Of a DNA stretch of 60,000 nucleotides, positions 23,593-34,000 are shown piece by piece. The DNA lies in assembly GCF_029227915.1 (NCBI RefSeq), contig NC_079876.1:15626001-15686000 (forward strand). Direction: 5' to 3'. The translations under genes were made by a program, and so were the position numbers. How positions within the stretch are numbered: position 1 is the first letter of the stretch; the number at the start of each line of letters is the position of its first letter. The DNA comes from Hydractinia symbiolongicarpus (taxonomy: Eukaryota > Cnidaria > Hydrozoa > Anthoathecata > Hydractiniidae). The notes beneath the pieces were generated by a model that worked only from the letters and a program-made list of their open reading frames with translations, was not told the DNA's origin and ran no database searches.

Positions 23593-25970
23593 GTGGCCAG
23601 CTTTTACAAAAAAAAAATGCTTATATCAAAAGTGTGCCAATAATATTATTTTTTAGTGTCGCCTTATCTATGCCGTTGAAGTAACAACAACATTACAAAC
23701 TTACGATCTGCTATGGTACGCGTCAAACTATACTTCCAACGACATTCAATTTTTCAATCTCACGAAAGTAATTTAAAGCGCGAAATTGCAGAAAATGTGT
23801 CTCTATGCCGCTCCGTAATAACGGTTCGGGGGCCTGTGGACGAGGTTGTATAATTTATGATAAACTTGTCCTAAAAAAAAGGAAAATTAAAATTTTTCGC
23901 TGTTTAATAAACAAAATGCGAAAAAAAGTTAAAAAAAAGAAGTTTTATATTGAAAAATGGCATAGAAAATGGAAACGCCGTGGCTCAAAAATTACTTTTG
24001 GAAATGATTGACATCCTTTGATTATCAAGCCAGTTAGCTAGCTAACTACGTTTCCAAATGCCCGAGAACATGAAACTAACTAACCTCCTTTTTTATGTTA
24101 AAAATTCCTTAGCTGTAATTGTAATCTAGAAAAATATAAAGCATCAGCTGTAGCGTCTTTGTACCGCGCATAATTTTATAAGTTTTGTGAATAAATAAAA
24201 TGATCACCTTTTTTAGACTTGGTGTTGTTATCAAAAACATCGTCGTGGTCTTTATGTTAACAAATCGTTCGAATTATCAATATTCGATTGTTATGATTTC
24301 ATTGCAGTTTTGCGGACTGTATTGCAACTTTGTTTCTGTTCTTCTTGGACAAAAACCTTTTTGAAACTACACTTAATGTTGTATGTTGTATGAAGTTAGA
24401 GTTGTTGCGTTGTGTTGAGATAAATAAGTTAGGCTAAAGGACGCTGTATTTCAAATGCTCAAAAGATAATTTTTGTTCTAACTAGCTTGATTAAAAACAT
24501 CGTAGCTAGCTACTATTTACAAATGCCACAACACAATTGAAAACGCTTGTTTTCGTTTTTAGAACACTTTATCTCAGATAAAAACGATTCATCAATAATA
24601 AATTCGAGCAGGATGGCTTGATTTAAAGAAGCGACGCAAAATAAAATTCGCTTTTGTGTTACTGTCCCCAATGCGATCTCCCCTGTGATGGATTTAGAAT
24701 ATAATATGTTGAAAGAAAGTTGCTCATAGATAGAAAATTAGCTAAAAAAAACAATGACTTCACCATACACATGGACCTGTTTCTTATAACCGCTTCTTCC
24801 CTAAGTAGTGATATCGCTCCATAATAAAAGTGAACCAAGTCCTGCATACAAACAGAACGTACACGGTCAACAAAAAAATCTATTTCTGCTTTCTAAAAGA
24901 GCGTAGACATCAGAGATTTCGTATCAGATAGAGAGTCTGAAACTGGGCCTATCCAATAGTGAAACGGAGCGATTTCGTTCGGATGCTATAGGTGAAATGG
25001 CTGTTGATACTGAAACGGCATCGTGTAAACAAAAGTATCGAAACAAGGTGGCGACATGCTCAAGGTTTTTACCTTTTTTGGTTCTTCTACTTTCCCTGTA
25101 CACATGGAATGATCTTTCTTCGAAAAGCAAGCTGTAAACATGGTCTTTGAATTCACTGCAGAGCTACAAACTTATCGCCTAGAAATTAACCAGACTAACG
25201 AAATATTGCGTTATTGAGAGTGGATAAATCTTGAATCTCTGTTTGTTGCCCTCTGACTTGTGTTTTCTAAAATGCGCTTTTAGATGTTCACAAAGTTTCC
25301 GCGCTAATAATTTTCGAATGCTTTTAACCAATCAGGGTAAAGTATTTAAGTTCAAAACAAAAGAAAGCAATGCTTAAACGATTTGGATGGTTGAAATCAA
25401 CATGAAATCGATTAGAAATGAAAAAAAAAGAAGTTAAATTAGCAACTTGGTTGCCAGGTGTTTTGCTTATATAATTTTGTTAGAAAAGGTTTAGCTATTC
25501 GTGTTAATTTTGTGACGAGTAAAAGAATTGAGTTCTGGTGTGATAAAAGCGGTCGACTTAGTTAGGCTAAAGGACGCCGTTTTTTAAGTCTTTTCAAAGG
25601 ATTATGTTTTGACCTGATTAAAATGCAAACGGGCAAACATGATTTTTAAAACACTGCTTTTTCAAACACATAATTCTTTAAAACAAATAATGATAAATTC
25701 TGCTGGATTTTAAAACTAGTTGACATAAATTTAAAACGTGATGGATAATCCCCCATTCGTTTATCAGACAATAATCCCTGGGAACTAGGATGTGAATGTC
25801 CGTATTCTCTGGCGGAAGATTCAGAGTATGTGTGGTAAAAAGATAACCAGAGAGGCAAGGGCTTTCATTTACACTCACAGACCTTGCTTTTTATACTGCT
25901 TTTTCCTCGTTCCGATGTATATTGAGTCACAATAAAAACAGACTGCGCCAAGAAACAATCGAATTGCACT
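23593..25970. other. No gene recognised; contains one copy pair of a short dispersed repeat
   Basis: AGTTAGGCTAAAGGACGC with a similar downstream context occurs at about 24428 and again at about 25559. No coding domain was seen. Confidence 0.4.
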
Positions 25971-26180
25971 CGAAGTCAAAGAGAGTCTCCTTATCCAACG
26001 TGATATAATCCCGTATTGAATATTATTATTAGATCAGCTCTGTTGTATATATTTAAGTAGGAGTTTTATATATAACGGAAACATTTTGTAACAAATATAT
26101 TCCGCTATAGACTGGAAGACTTTGATAACGGGTGTACTGGAACACCCGAAACGTTGCTCAAACGGTGTTTTTTACTTCCT
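25971..26180 (+). repeat. Dispersed 210-bp repeat, copy 1, with hammerhead-like hairpin
   Basis: It begins CGAAGTCAAAGAGAGTCTCC and ends near ACTTCCT. It is about 80% similar over its whole length to 49270-49480. It contains a hairpin GGGTGT-actgga-ACACCC (26130-26147) followed directly by GAAAC and preceded by TTTGATAAC. Stem-loop then GAAA with an upstream (C)UGAUGA-like box is the core layout of hammerhead ribozymes, which occur in Penelope-like retroelements; here the upstream box is mutated. Confidence 0.65.
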
Positions 26181-27524
26181 AATGTTTATAATATATTTTC
26201 ATCAAGTTTCAATGATTTTTAGATATCATAACAACGCCGTTCAATAATACAATGGTGAAACTAGGTCGCAGCTTATATAACGCAATTTGGCTCCAGCTGA
26301 ATCCATCCTGTGACATTTATTTTGTTTTAACAGGTAATCATGCGCCAGTTCTGTGTACAAACAGAACGCAGTTTAAAACGGCTGCGCTTTACCGGTCCAC
26401 TTCAAAATTACTTGTGTGCAATCCGATAGCTTGAGTGTTTCAATGCAATCAGGGCTGGAAAGTTTCGTCGTTGTTATGCACAGGACATCGCAAAGTAGAT
26501 AATAATATTTCGAAAATTAATGGTAATGGTATGGTATTAAAAGCGCATAAAATATGGAATGTGTGTTCAGTATTCTACTTGTTCCCAATTTTTTTTTGAA
26601 ATCGAAACTTATCGCAAGAAGCACGGGGGCTATTAAAGATTTTAACGATCTTGCTATATTTAGTTTTTAACAATGTTCACACGCTTCAGATAAATATCGT
26701 TTTAGAATAGTTTTCGTATCGAATACGCCACGTGTTCATATGGTTTTGGAGCTATCCAGTGTAAAAATTAAGGTGATTTTATTTGCTATAAAAAAGGAAG
26801 AAGTATTGTCCAGGTTACGCAATATCAGTGTGAACGCATTAAAAGGCAAGGAAAGGTTAAATTAGGTTAAAGCTTTGGAATACCATGATTTGCTATCTCA
26901 AATCTGAAACAGTAAGCATAGCTTGTGCTTAGAGGATTGCCATAATTTTTGCGCAACTTTATTTTGCGATTTTGAAGTGTCTTCGCAAAAATAGGCTTCA
27001 CAAATATTGAACTCTTTGAAGCAAATCACAAATATTGCAAAAATAAGTTCTTACAATTCTTTTTAAAGAGCCATCGAATCTATAAAAATATTTAAATTTG
27101 TTTACATTGTCATGTTTTTTAATCTACACTTTCTTGTTTTTCCATGAAAAATTTGTTCCGCATTTTCTTCACGAGACCTCCCAGTCGCCAAAATAAGTTC
27201 CGCCGTGTGCATAAAAAATCTTTTAATCGCAAAAATAAGTTCCGCAAACGTTTCTTCCCTTACGGTAGATAAACATTTTTGTTTGTTATATAGGCGTAAA
27301 AATAAATTTATATAAGAAATTTTAGCATACGGCTTCAACCGATTCTCTTGCAGCATAAAAAATGTCTTTCTTTGATTTGGATATTTGTCAGATTATAGCA
27401 AAGTAACTTTACGGAACGAAAGAAATAAAAAATAGAATAGTAGCTGCTTCGACCTTCAAACAGTCATAAGTTTGAGATAAAGTCACAACTAGTGCTACCA
27501 TTTTTTCGCAATTCGTGGTACCAT
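26181..27524. other. No gene recognised; GCAAAAATAAGTTC-type short repeats
   Basis: Several copies of a CGCAAAAATAAGTTC-like motif, in both orientations, occur between 26945 and 27265. The 27102-27356 minus-strand open frame is made of these repeats and is not considered a gene. Confidence 0.45.
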
Positions 27525-27525
27525 T

Positions 27526-27531
27526 TTTATT
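27526..27531 (-). promoter_or_regulatory. Candidate polyadenylation signal AATAAA overlapping the profilin stop codon
   Basis: The stop reads TGAATAAA, so the signal shares its first A with the TGA. If used, the 3' UTR would be only about 20-30 nt. Confidence 0.45.
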
Positions 27532-27938
27532 CACATTCCAGTTGACTCTAAATAATCAGCAATCTCACCAACGCCAACGTTAACCAAACCTTGTTGACCA
27601 CCCTCCTTCGTGTGTGCTATAATAACAGCTGTTTTCGTCTTTTGTATAGTTATGGCGCCGCTATCTTTCTTTCTCGCAAGCACGATTTTATCGTCAATAG
27701 AACGAAGAAATGTGTAAGATTTCCCTTCTACGTAGCCCATACCGGTATGGAAAGTAGTAAAATCAGCTTTTCTCATTGCTGTAGCGATATGTTGGCTCTC
27801 CGATGAAGTGAGATGCATCGCATTCGGATGATTAATTGATGTCCAATGACCACCATCTTTTAGTCCAATTATACACACCCTATCGCAGTGGTTTTTCATA
27901 CGACCGATAATATTTTCGATGTACCCATCCCAACTCAT
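27531..27938 (-). CDS. Profilin
   Basis: The complete 135-residue frame begins MSWDGYIENIIGR, the typical profilin N-terminal poly-proline-binding helix with the SW...YI pattern. It continues VCIIGLKDGGHWTSI (the G-x-W strand), GMGYVEGKSYTFLRS, ITIQKTKTAVIIAH and ends VGEIADYLESTGM, the usual C-terminal helix. The length matches metazoan profilins. Profilin binds G-actin, proline-rich regulators such as formins, and phosphoinositides, and feeds ATP-actin to filament ends in the cytoplasm. The coding part has no intron. A probable 5' UTR intron (28092-27947, AG|GTATGA to TATTTTTAG) ends 8 nt before the ATG. AATAAA overlaps the stop codon. Confidence 0.93.
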   Translation of the reverse strand: MSWDGYIENIIGRMKNHCDRVCIIGLKDGGHWTSINHPNAMHLTSSESQHIATAMRKADFTTFHTGMGYVEGKSYTFLRSIDDKIVLARKKDSGAITIQKTKTAVIIAHTKEGGQQGLVNVGVGEIADYLESTGM

Positions 27939-27946
27939 AATTAAGG

Positions 27947-28092
27947 CTAAAAATAAGTTTTGTTATGTCGACTTTTCAACAACATAAAAAACATCGAATA
28001 AGTAGCTATAGATTGGAACAGAGATTGTAATCGTAATTTTTATTTCATTGACTGAACACGACATTGTCAAGTCTCCGTTAGGGGTATCATAC
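27947..28092 (-). other. Probable 5' UTR intron of profilin (or trans-splice acceptor)
   Basis: The minus strand has TCTCAGAG|GTATGATACC at 28093/28092 and CTTATTTTTAG|CCTTAATT at 27947/27946, then ATG at 27938. This gives a 146-bp intron. The acceptor so close to the ATG would also fit spliced-leader addition, known in hydrozoans; sequence alone does not decide. Confidence 0.4.
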
Positions 28093-28149
28093 CTCTGAGA
28101 AGACATAGCACAAACATAAATATAAAATGGTAAGACAACTCATTCTCGT

Positions 28150-28194
28150 CCCTAGAGCTCTTTGACGTAAACTTAATCTCAAAGAGCTCTGGGG
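28150..28194. repeat. Perfect-looking hairpin, MITE-like
   Basis: Arms CCCTAGAGCTCTTTGA (28150-28165) and TCAAAGAGCTCTGGGG (28179-28194) pair in 15 of 16 positions around a 13-nt loop. Similar CTCGTCCCCAGA and AGAGCCCTGGG pieces occur at about 28635 and 28932, suggesting a local repeat family. Confidence 0.6.
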
Positions 28195-28240
28195 AGAAAT
28201 TTCATTACAAAAAACTTGTTACAATTAAACAGTTAATAAG

Positions 28241-28304
28241 CAAACAAACAAACAAACAAACACACAAACAAACAAACAAACAAACACACAAACAAACACA
28301 CAAA
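28241..28304 (+). repeat. (CAAA)n microsatellite with CACA interruptions
   Basis: Uninterrupted CAAA units with a few CACACAAA variants. Confidence 0.9.
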
Positions 28305-29770
28305 GAAAAAGCTTAACAGTGCATCAAAGCTATACTTAAAATAACAAGTATCTTTAACTGCTTTATAAACAAAATACCAACTTTTAAAATAATTACACTG
28401 CGGTGTCATCATTATAAATTAGCTGAATCACTCGAAACTAGTCGTTAAGTTGTTTTGTGAATAGAAAATAAACTTTCTTTCAACTCAAGAACGTCTTGTT
28501 TCTGGATATATAATACATATTGTTAAATGCTTAATAAAAAGTGTCAGAACAGTAAAAGTGTCAGAACAGTAAAAAATCAGCCCAGGGTCTGAAGCGTTTT
28601 CGATGGCGGATGATACACGTACCGAGTTCTTACCTCGTCCCCAGAACATCTTGACCATACCGGGTGTCAAAAAGATACAAGCACGAGCACGAGATTGGCC
28701 GGGTTCGAGTTCATTAGAAAACGCTTAACAGTTACAAAGTTACTTCAGAATGCTAGTTAAAATTTCATGAGCAAGCAGAGAAATTGTGTTTGGCCTGTAG
28801 TTTCTTAAAAAAAATACAAAAAGCTTTTTCTGTGTCAATGCTTTTCCAACTCATTCTCAGAGTTTCTCATCTCTTTTTATCAGTACGGCGAAACAAAGAC
28901 GATATAAATTAAGACAAAGACTTAAGATAAAGAGCCCTGGGAAGGACGTAAAATGTTTTTATAGGAGAATACTAGTCTTAGAAGAAAAGATATGGCAAAG
29001 GATTGTTTGATAATGCTGATTGGGAAATACTACGCCACCAAAAAAATAGAACACAAGTTTCGGACATTTTTGTAGATAACAAAAATGTATATTCAAAAAA
29101 TTTAAATCTAGATCCATGTAAACAATTTAATTGATTTCTATGACGCTAGCGGAGCAAAATCTATAAAATCGATCAATGATAGATATTCTGAAGAATGGCG
29201 TGTAATAAACGGACCACTCAAGACGTCAAGATGCAAGAAATTATACACACTTTTAGAACCATATAGATGTCTAGACAACCTCTTTTGTGAATATTTTGTT
29301 ATGGTGAATATTTTGTTATGATGAATTTGCTACTTTTTTTCTTTTTATTTTGTGAAAAAGAAACCTTTTTCATTATTATTCTTTTTGGCGGTAAAATAAG
29401 CTACGGTCTGTAAAATATATCCAACTGCCGTTTCGTAGCCCCTTTAATGAAAAAAACATATTTCGTAGGAAATATATTTTTTTGTACACAATACATTATA
29501 TACAATTGTTATGAAATTACACTCAAAGATGTGAACAGGAAATGGCTAATTATTATTGACTAATTATTCTTCTGTTGTCTTAATTTGTTTCCGTTCTTGT
29601 CTGAAAGAAAAGTTGAATTGATTTCAATTGGAACGAACAGTCAGATTCCAAAGTCATCTGATCCATATCATTCTTGAGCAAAAATCCACCGTTAACTCGT
29701 CCTAATTATTATAAATTCTGAATCACTCAGCAGTTAAAAAAATAATTTTCTAAGATACATGATAAAAATA
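28305..29770. other. Intergenic region between SAS-6 and profilin
   Basis: No gene is recognised. A minus-strand AATAAA (29349-29344) could serve the SAS-6 3' UTR, about 640 bp after its stop, but this is only positional. Confidence 0.35.
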
Positions 29771-29799
29771 TCGTTTCTTGGAGTATAACTTTTAATCAT

Positions 29800-29985
29800 A
29801 GTTGTAAATACCGCTGGGTAATTGCCACGGCGGGTAATAACGCCACTAATCATTACTACAGCCATGCAATTGTCACAAACCTTACCACCGTGTAATTTCT
29901 TGTCAGTAATCATTACCACTGTGATACGGCCACAGACAATTGTCACCGTGTAACTGCCACACACTAGTACAACCGTGTATTTTTT
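29800..29985. repeat. Degenerate repeats of a CCACGGTGTAATTG-like unit after the SAS-6 stop
   Basis: Motifs ACCGCTGGGTAATTGCCAC, ACCACCGTGTAATTTCTTG, ATTACCACTGTGATACGGCC, TTGTCACCGTGTAACTGCCAC-like (at most 20 bases each) and CAACCGTGTA recur with 25-35 bp spacing. It lies in the presumed 3' UTR or just beyond. Confidence 0.45.
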
Positions 29986-29987
29986 AA

Positions 29988-31014
29988 TCAAGTACTACCT
30001 TTTTGAGTTGGAAAATAAGAAGATGGTAAAACGAATGGTTTTGCCCCGCGAGGATTTATATTGTCCGAATTGTTTTGTTGCAAATTCGGGTCCGCATTTT
30101 CATCTATGTTGGATGGATTCGATTTAGTCTCAGGTTTCTTCCGCATGAGGTATTTCGGATCTAACACGGGTTCCGATTCTTCATTTATAACAGGAGTGGA
30201 CATCTGCTTCGGTCGAAGAGGATTTCTCAGTTGAGAAACGATGGGGCTGATATTATCAGGCTCAAACTGAGGTTTCTTCAAAATCGGACGATACGGAATC
30301 TAAATATAAATAAAAATCTAAAATATTTAAAATTTGATTTTGGTATCACAACACTTTTAGGTTTAACGACAAACTTTTCTTTGCAAATCTATTGGATATT
30401 AAACGCTTAATCTCCATTATGTATGCAAAAATGGTAGCCAACACTCTGAAAAGGGCTCGCCTCGTCCTTTATAACGCATTATTGTGTGTGTCTCGGTACT
30501 TGCGGCACCATATTGTGCAGAGACAGACAGGCGACAGATAGAGATTTTCATAGGATAACCAATAAAAAATTGCGAGATAGCAAAAACAATTTCATGTTTC
30601 TTTTGTTTTGCGAACTAATATCATTCAAATATTTTAATCACATGCCATTTTTTTCGACTTTACCTATTTAAATCTTAAACAAATTTGTCGGCCCCTTTCG
30701 AATGCGAGATAGAGGATTCAAAACTGCGATATAATTTATACGCTTATCGCTATTTACTAAAAAAATCAAAGCCAAAGTACTCTGATTTGATGGCTTTAAT
30801 GAGCTGCAATACAATCATTCGTTCAAGTAAATATTAACAAAAGAAATTATAACAGGTCAAAACAGTGACAGAACTAATAAAAATGTAAGGCCAAACATAC
30901 TCCAGCTTGCTGTGCCAGCCTGGGTGGAATTGCAGTTATTGGATTGGTTGTTCGTATGCTACCTTCCATTCTTGTATTATAGCCAGGTATGGTCTGCTGG
31001 GGTAACGAGGAAGG
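29988..31014 (-). CDS. SASS6: SAS-6 C-terminal disordered tail (2 exons)
   Basis: Exon 31014-30901 encodes [19 protein letters not shown] and [15 protein letters not shown]. Exon 30299-29988 encodes [35 protein letters not shown] and ends [13 protein letters not shown] before a TGA. The tail is Pro/Ser/Asn-rich without predicted structure, as in other SAS-6 proteins. A donor-like AAAAG|GTAGTA lies 9 nt before the stop, so a further exon cannot be excluded, but the ending fits a natural C-terminus. Confidence 0.85.
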
Positions 31015-34000
31015 CTAAAAGAGAATGCAGAAACATTAATTTCGGATTTTTTTCTGGGAGTAAAAATTTTATTCTGCCAGACAAATAGAATGATTAGATG
31101 TGTTTCTTTGACGAAGTAAACAAAGTCAACGCTATTACCGTGTTTGGAGCCATGACATATGTGATGTGCGTCACGTTTTTATACTTTATATATATTTACA
31201 GTGAACTCTCTTTAACTCGAACCCCTATAACTCAAAACTCTCAACTCGAACGTTTTTTTGGTCTCTTCGGGTATTTCCCATCTATATCTCGAACATCGCA
31301 ACTGTATCTATAACTTTATATGACACAAACAGTCTTTTTGCAATGTTTTGGCTCTGTAAATGTAAATAGAGTCTTAACTGATTTGAATGTTTTATATCTA
31401 CATTTGTGAGGGGCCTTAAACGACCCGATTGTCATGCGAACAAAACGTAAACACGATTCTTTTGTATTTTTTATTTTTTCAGTCCGTCCTTAAAGATAAT
31501 TAACTCCTATATATACGGAGGTGTGGCACTCGATGGCTAAAATATGCTGATATCAGCAGCAAATATCTGAGAATCATAAGGCATAACCACATTTTTTCAA
31601 AATTACCCAGGGTTCCCCGACGTTGTTCATCATTTTGGCTAGCGCTGAAACTTGTGACCGAGACGCGGTTGGAAGCTAAGGGATCGTGGGTTGGAACTAA
31701 AGACATGCAAAGAAATGCCATGAGTAGTACAAGGGAAAGAAGAGGAATTCTTAAGTAATTTTTTTTATTGGATTTACAAGAATTTGAGGTACCCCACAAT
31801 GAGAAGTAAAGAACAGAAACGCCTTTCCGATGTCTGATGATGAGGGATGGTCACATCTGGATAGTATTTATTTTGTGATTTTAAGCTACCTAGCCAGTAC
31901 ATGCCAACACTCCAGGGCACATTTGTTATTAAATAATTAAGTGATAAAGTACAAGAGCTAAATATATTATTTTTATGTAGCTAGCTGCACAAAAGATTTT
32001 TCAAGGCATTCTGTCATTTTAAATAAAAATAGATAGCTAGTTATTTGGACCTCCCATAACAGTGAACAGTCAAGAATTGAGTAGCTATATAGCTAGATAG
32101 GTATGCAAGGCAAGTATGTTGGTAAACATGTTTTCACGACAAACTGAAACCTATATTTCATAAATAAATTTCTGCATATGCTCAGGTTTCTTTTATCGAA
32201 CGGGAACCTATTTTCATAAATAATTTGGTAGATTTTCAGGTTTATTTTATGAAATAACAAAATTTGGGGAAGTATAGCCAGAAGTAATATTCACTTGAAG
32301 CTGGAAGACCTAAAGTCTCCAGGTTAAGACTTAGTAAGCGTAAACTGTTTCACACGGAGTACACTTAATGTAATGTGTCACAAATCCAGTGAAACGGTTA
32401 TAGCATTAAAGGCATAATACCTTTTTCATAAATCAACATTCACAGGACTAATGATAAAGATAAAGCTTATTGTTACTTCTGCAAAGCAAATACAGTTGTT
32501 TAGCATTTTTTATTTTGCGTAATAAGTTCCTGTGGATATTCAAAAATTAATTGTGAGTCGCACCAGGCTGAGCAATTAGTGCAAGTAAACGTGTTGCAGA
32601 TACAGGTGGACAAAAAATAACTTTCTAACTACTTTGTATTTATACGGCATAAAATTTAGATTATGTATTTGGCACCATGCTTTAGAAGCACATTCCTACT
32701 TTCTTTGAGCTGGATAAGGTATTTGGTCCTAAACCTGTACCACATTTTATCTGTTTGAATTATTTTGAATTCTGAGAATCACTTTGAATGTTTTCTGTAC
32801 ACATGGCTTGTCAAAATTGATATGCTGTCAAAAACAGCTTATCAGCGTCTCCAAAAAATGGCTAAATTCAAGAACTCAGAAACAATGATAGTAGTAAAAA
32901 AATTTTTTGGGTTCATTTCATCAAACTGGTAATACATGTAATACTAAGTTTCAAGTCATTATTTCAATTTTTATTGAAGTAATAGGACTTTTACTTAGTA
33001 TAGTTTTAGCATAGTTTTTCATACCGCTGACACCAAAATGGCTGCAGGGACTAATCGGTTTGAAATTTATATATAATATTTTAATATCAACTTTTTTTTC
33101 TTTATGTGTTTTAATTTTACCGCAAAAGCTGTTGCATAGATTATGTATTAACATTAGGATAAGGATGAAAAAGTTACTGTGGGACATGGGTTTTAAACCT
33201 TGAAAATTTCCAGCGAGAAATTTGAGAACTAATGAATGACAAAATCGCAAAAGTTTATCTTCAAATTTTTAATTTTTGTTAATGTAAAAGTAATCCACAT
33301 GAATAAAGTTTCTGATGCTTTTTATGAAGAAATCTTCCATATTAGCCATATGGGGTAACTTGATGAACAATGCATTTTCCTGCAGGTGTTCTCAGACTTT
33401 TAACCCAGCTAAAAAGCTCAGCCTTGTCCTTTCATACTTAGTTTAGCTAGCTATAGCGAAATAGTTTATTATTCAAACTTGACCTATTTTACTGAGTATT
33501 AAGTAATAAATGCTAGTTTAATCCTAAATCTAACTATAGGGTAGCTAAGCTACCTGTAAGAACAACATCAAACAACATCGAGGCTGTTCTCTTTTGTAAA
33601 CAAACCCAGTGGTATTTTTGTAATAAGTACCAAATTTTATGTGTGCATTTCTTGCGCTACCAAGGTGCCCTGTACATAAATCCTAAAAATTTATGTCATT
33701 GGCTCACTCTTTACGAATGACACCACGTAACAAAGGAAAACCATGCTTTGCTATTTCCCGTAACCTATACCGAGATTTGATTGTGATATATATCAGAATT
33801 AATTGTCTTTAACCTACAAGGTCGAGATTTTATCCTGTACAAAGATTTCGTCCCCATTCCATATAAGGGGAAAAAATCATGTTAATTGGCCATTAATACA
33901 AAATTTATACAAAAACTTGGAAAGACTCCGAACTCTCTTTTACCCGAACCTCTCTATAACTCAAACGGTTTCGGATTCCCCGTGGCTGTTCGAGTTATAG

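Noticed and set aside
27102-27356. 84-codon minus-strand open frame next to profilin
   Set aside because: It is built from copies of the GCAAAAATAAGTTC repeat.
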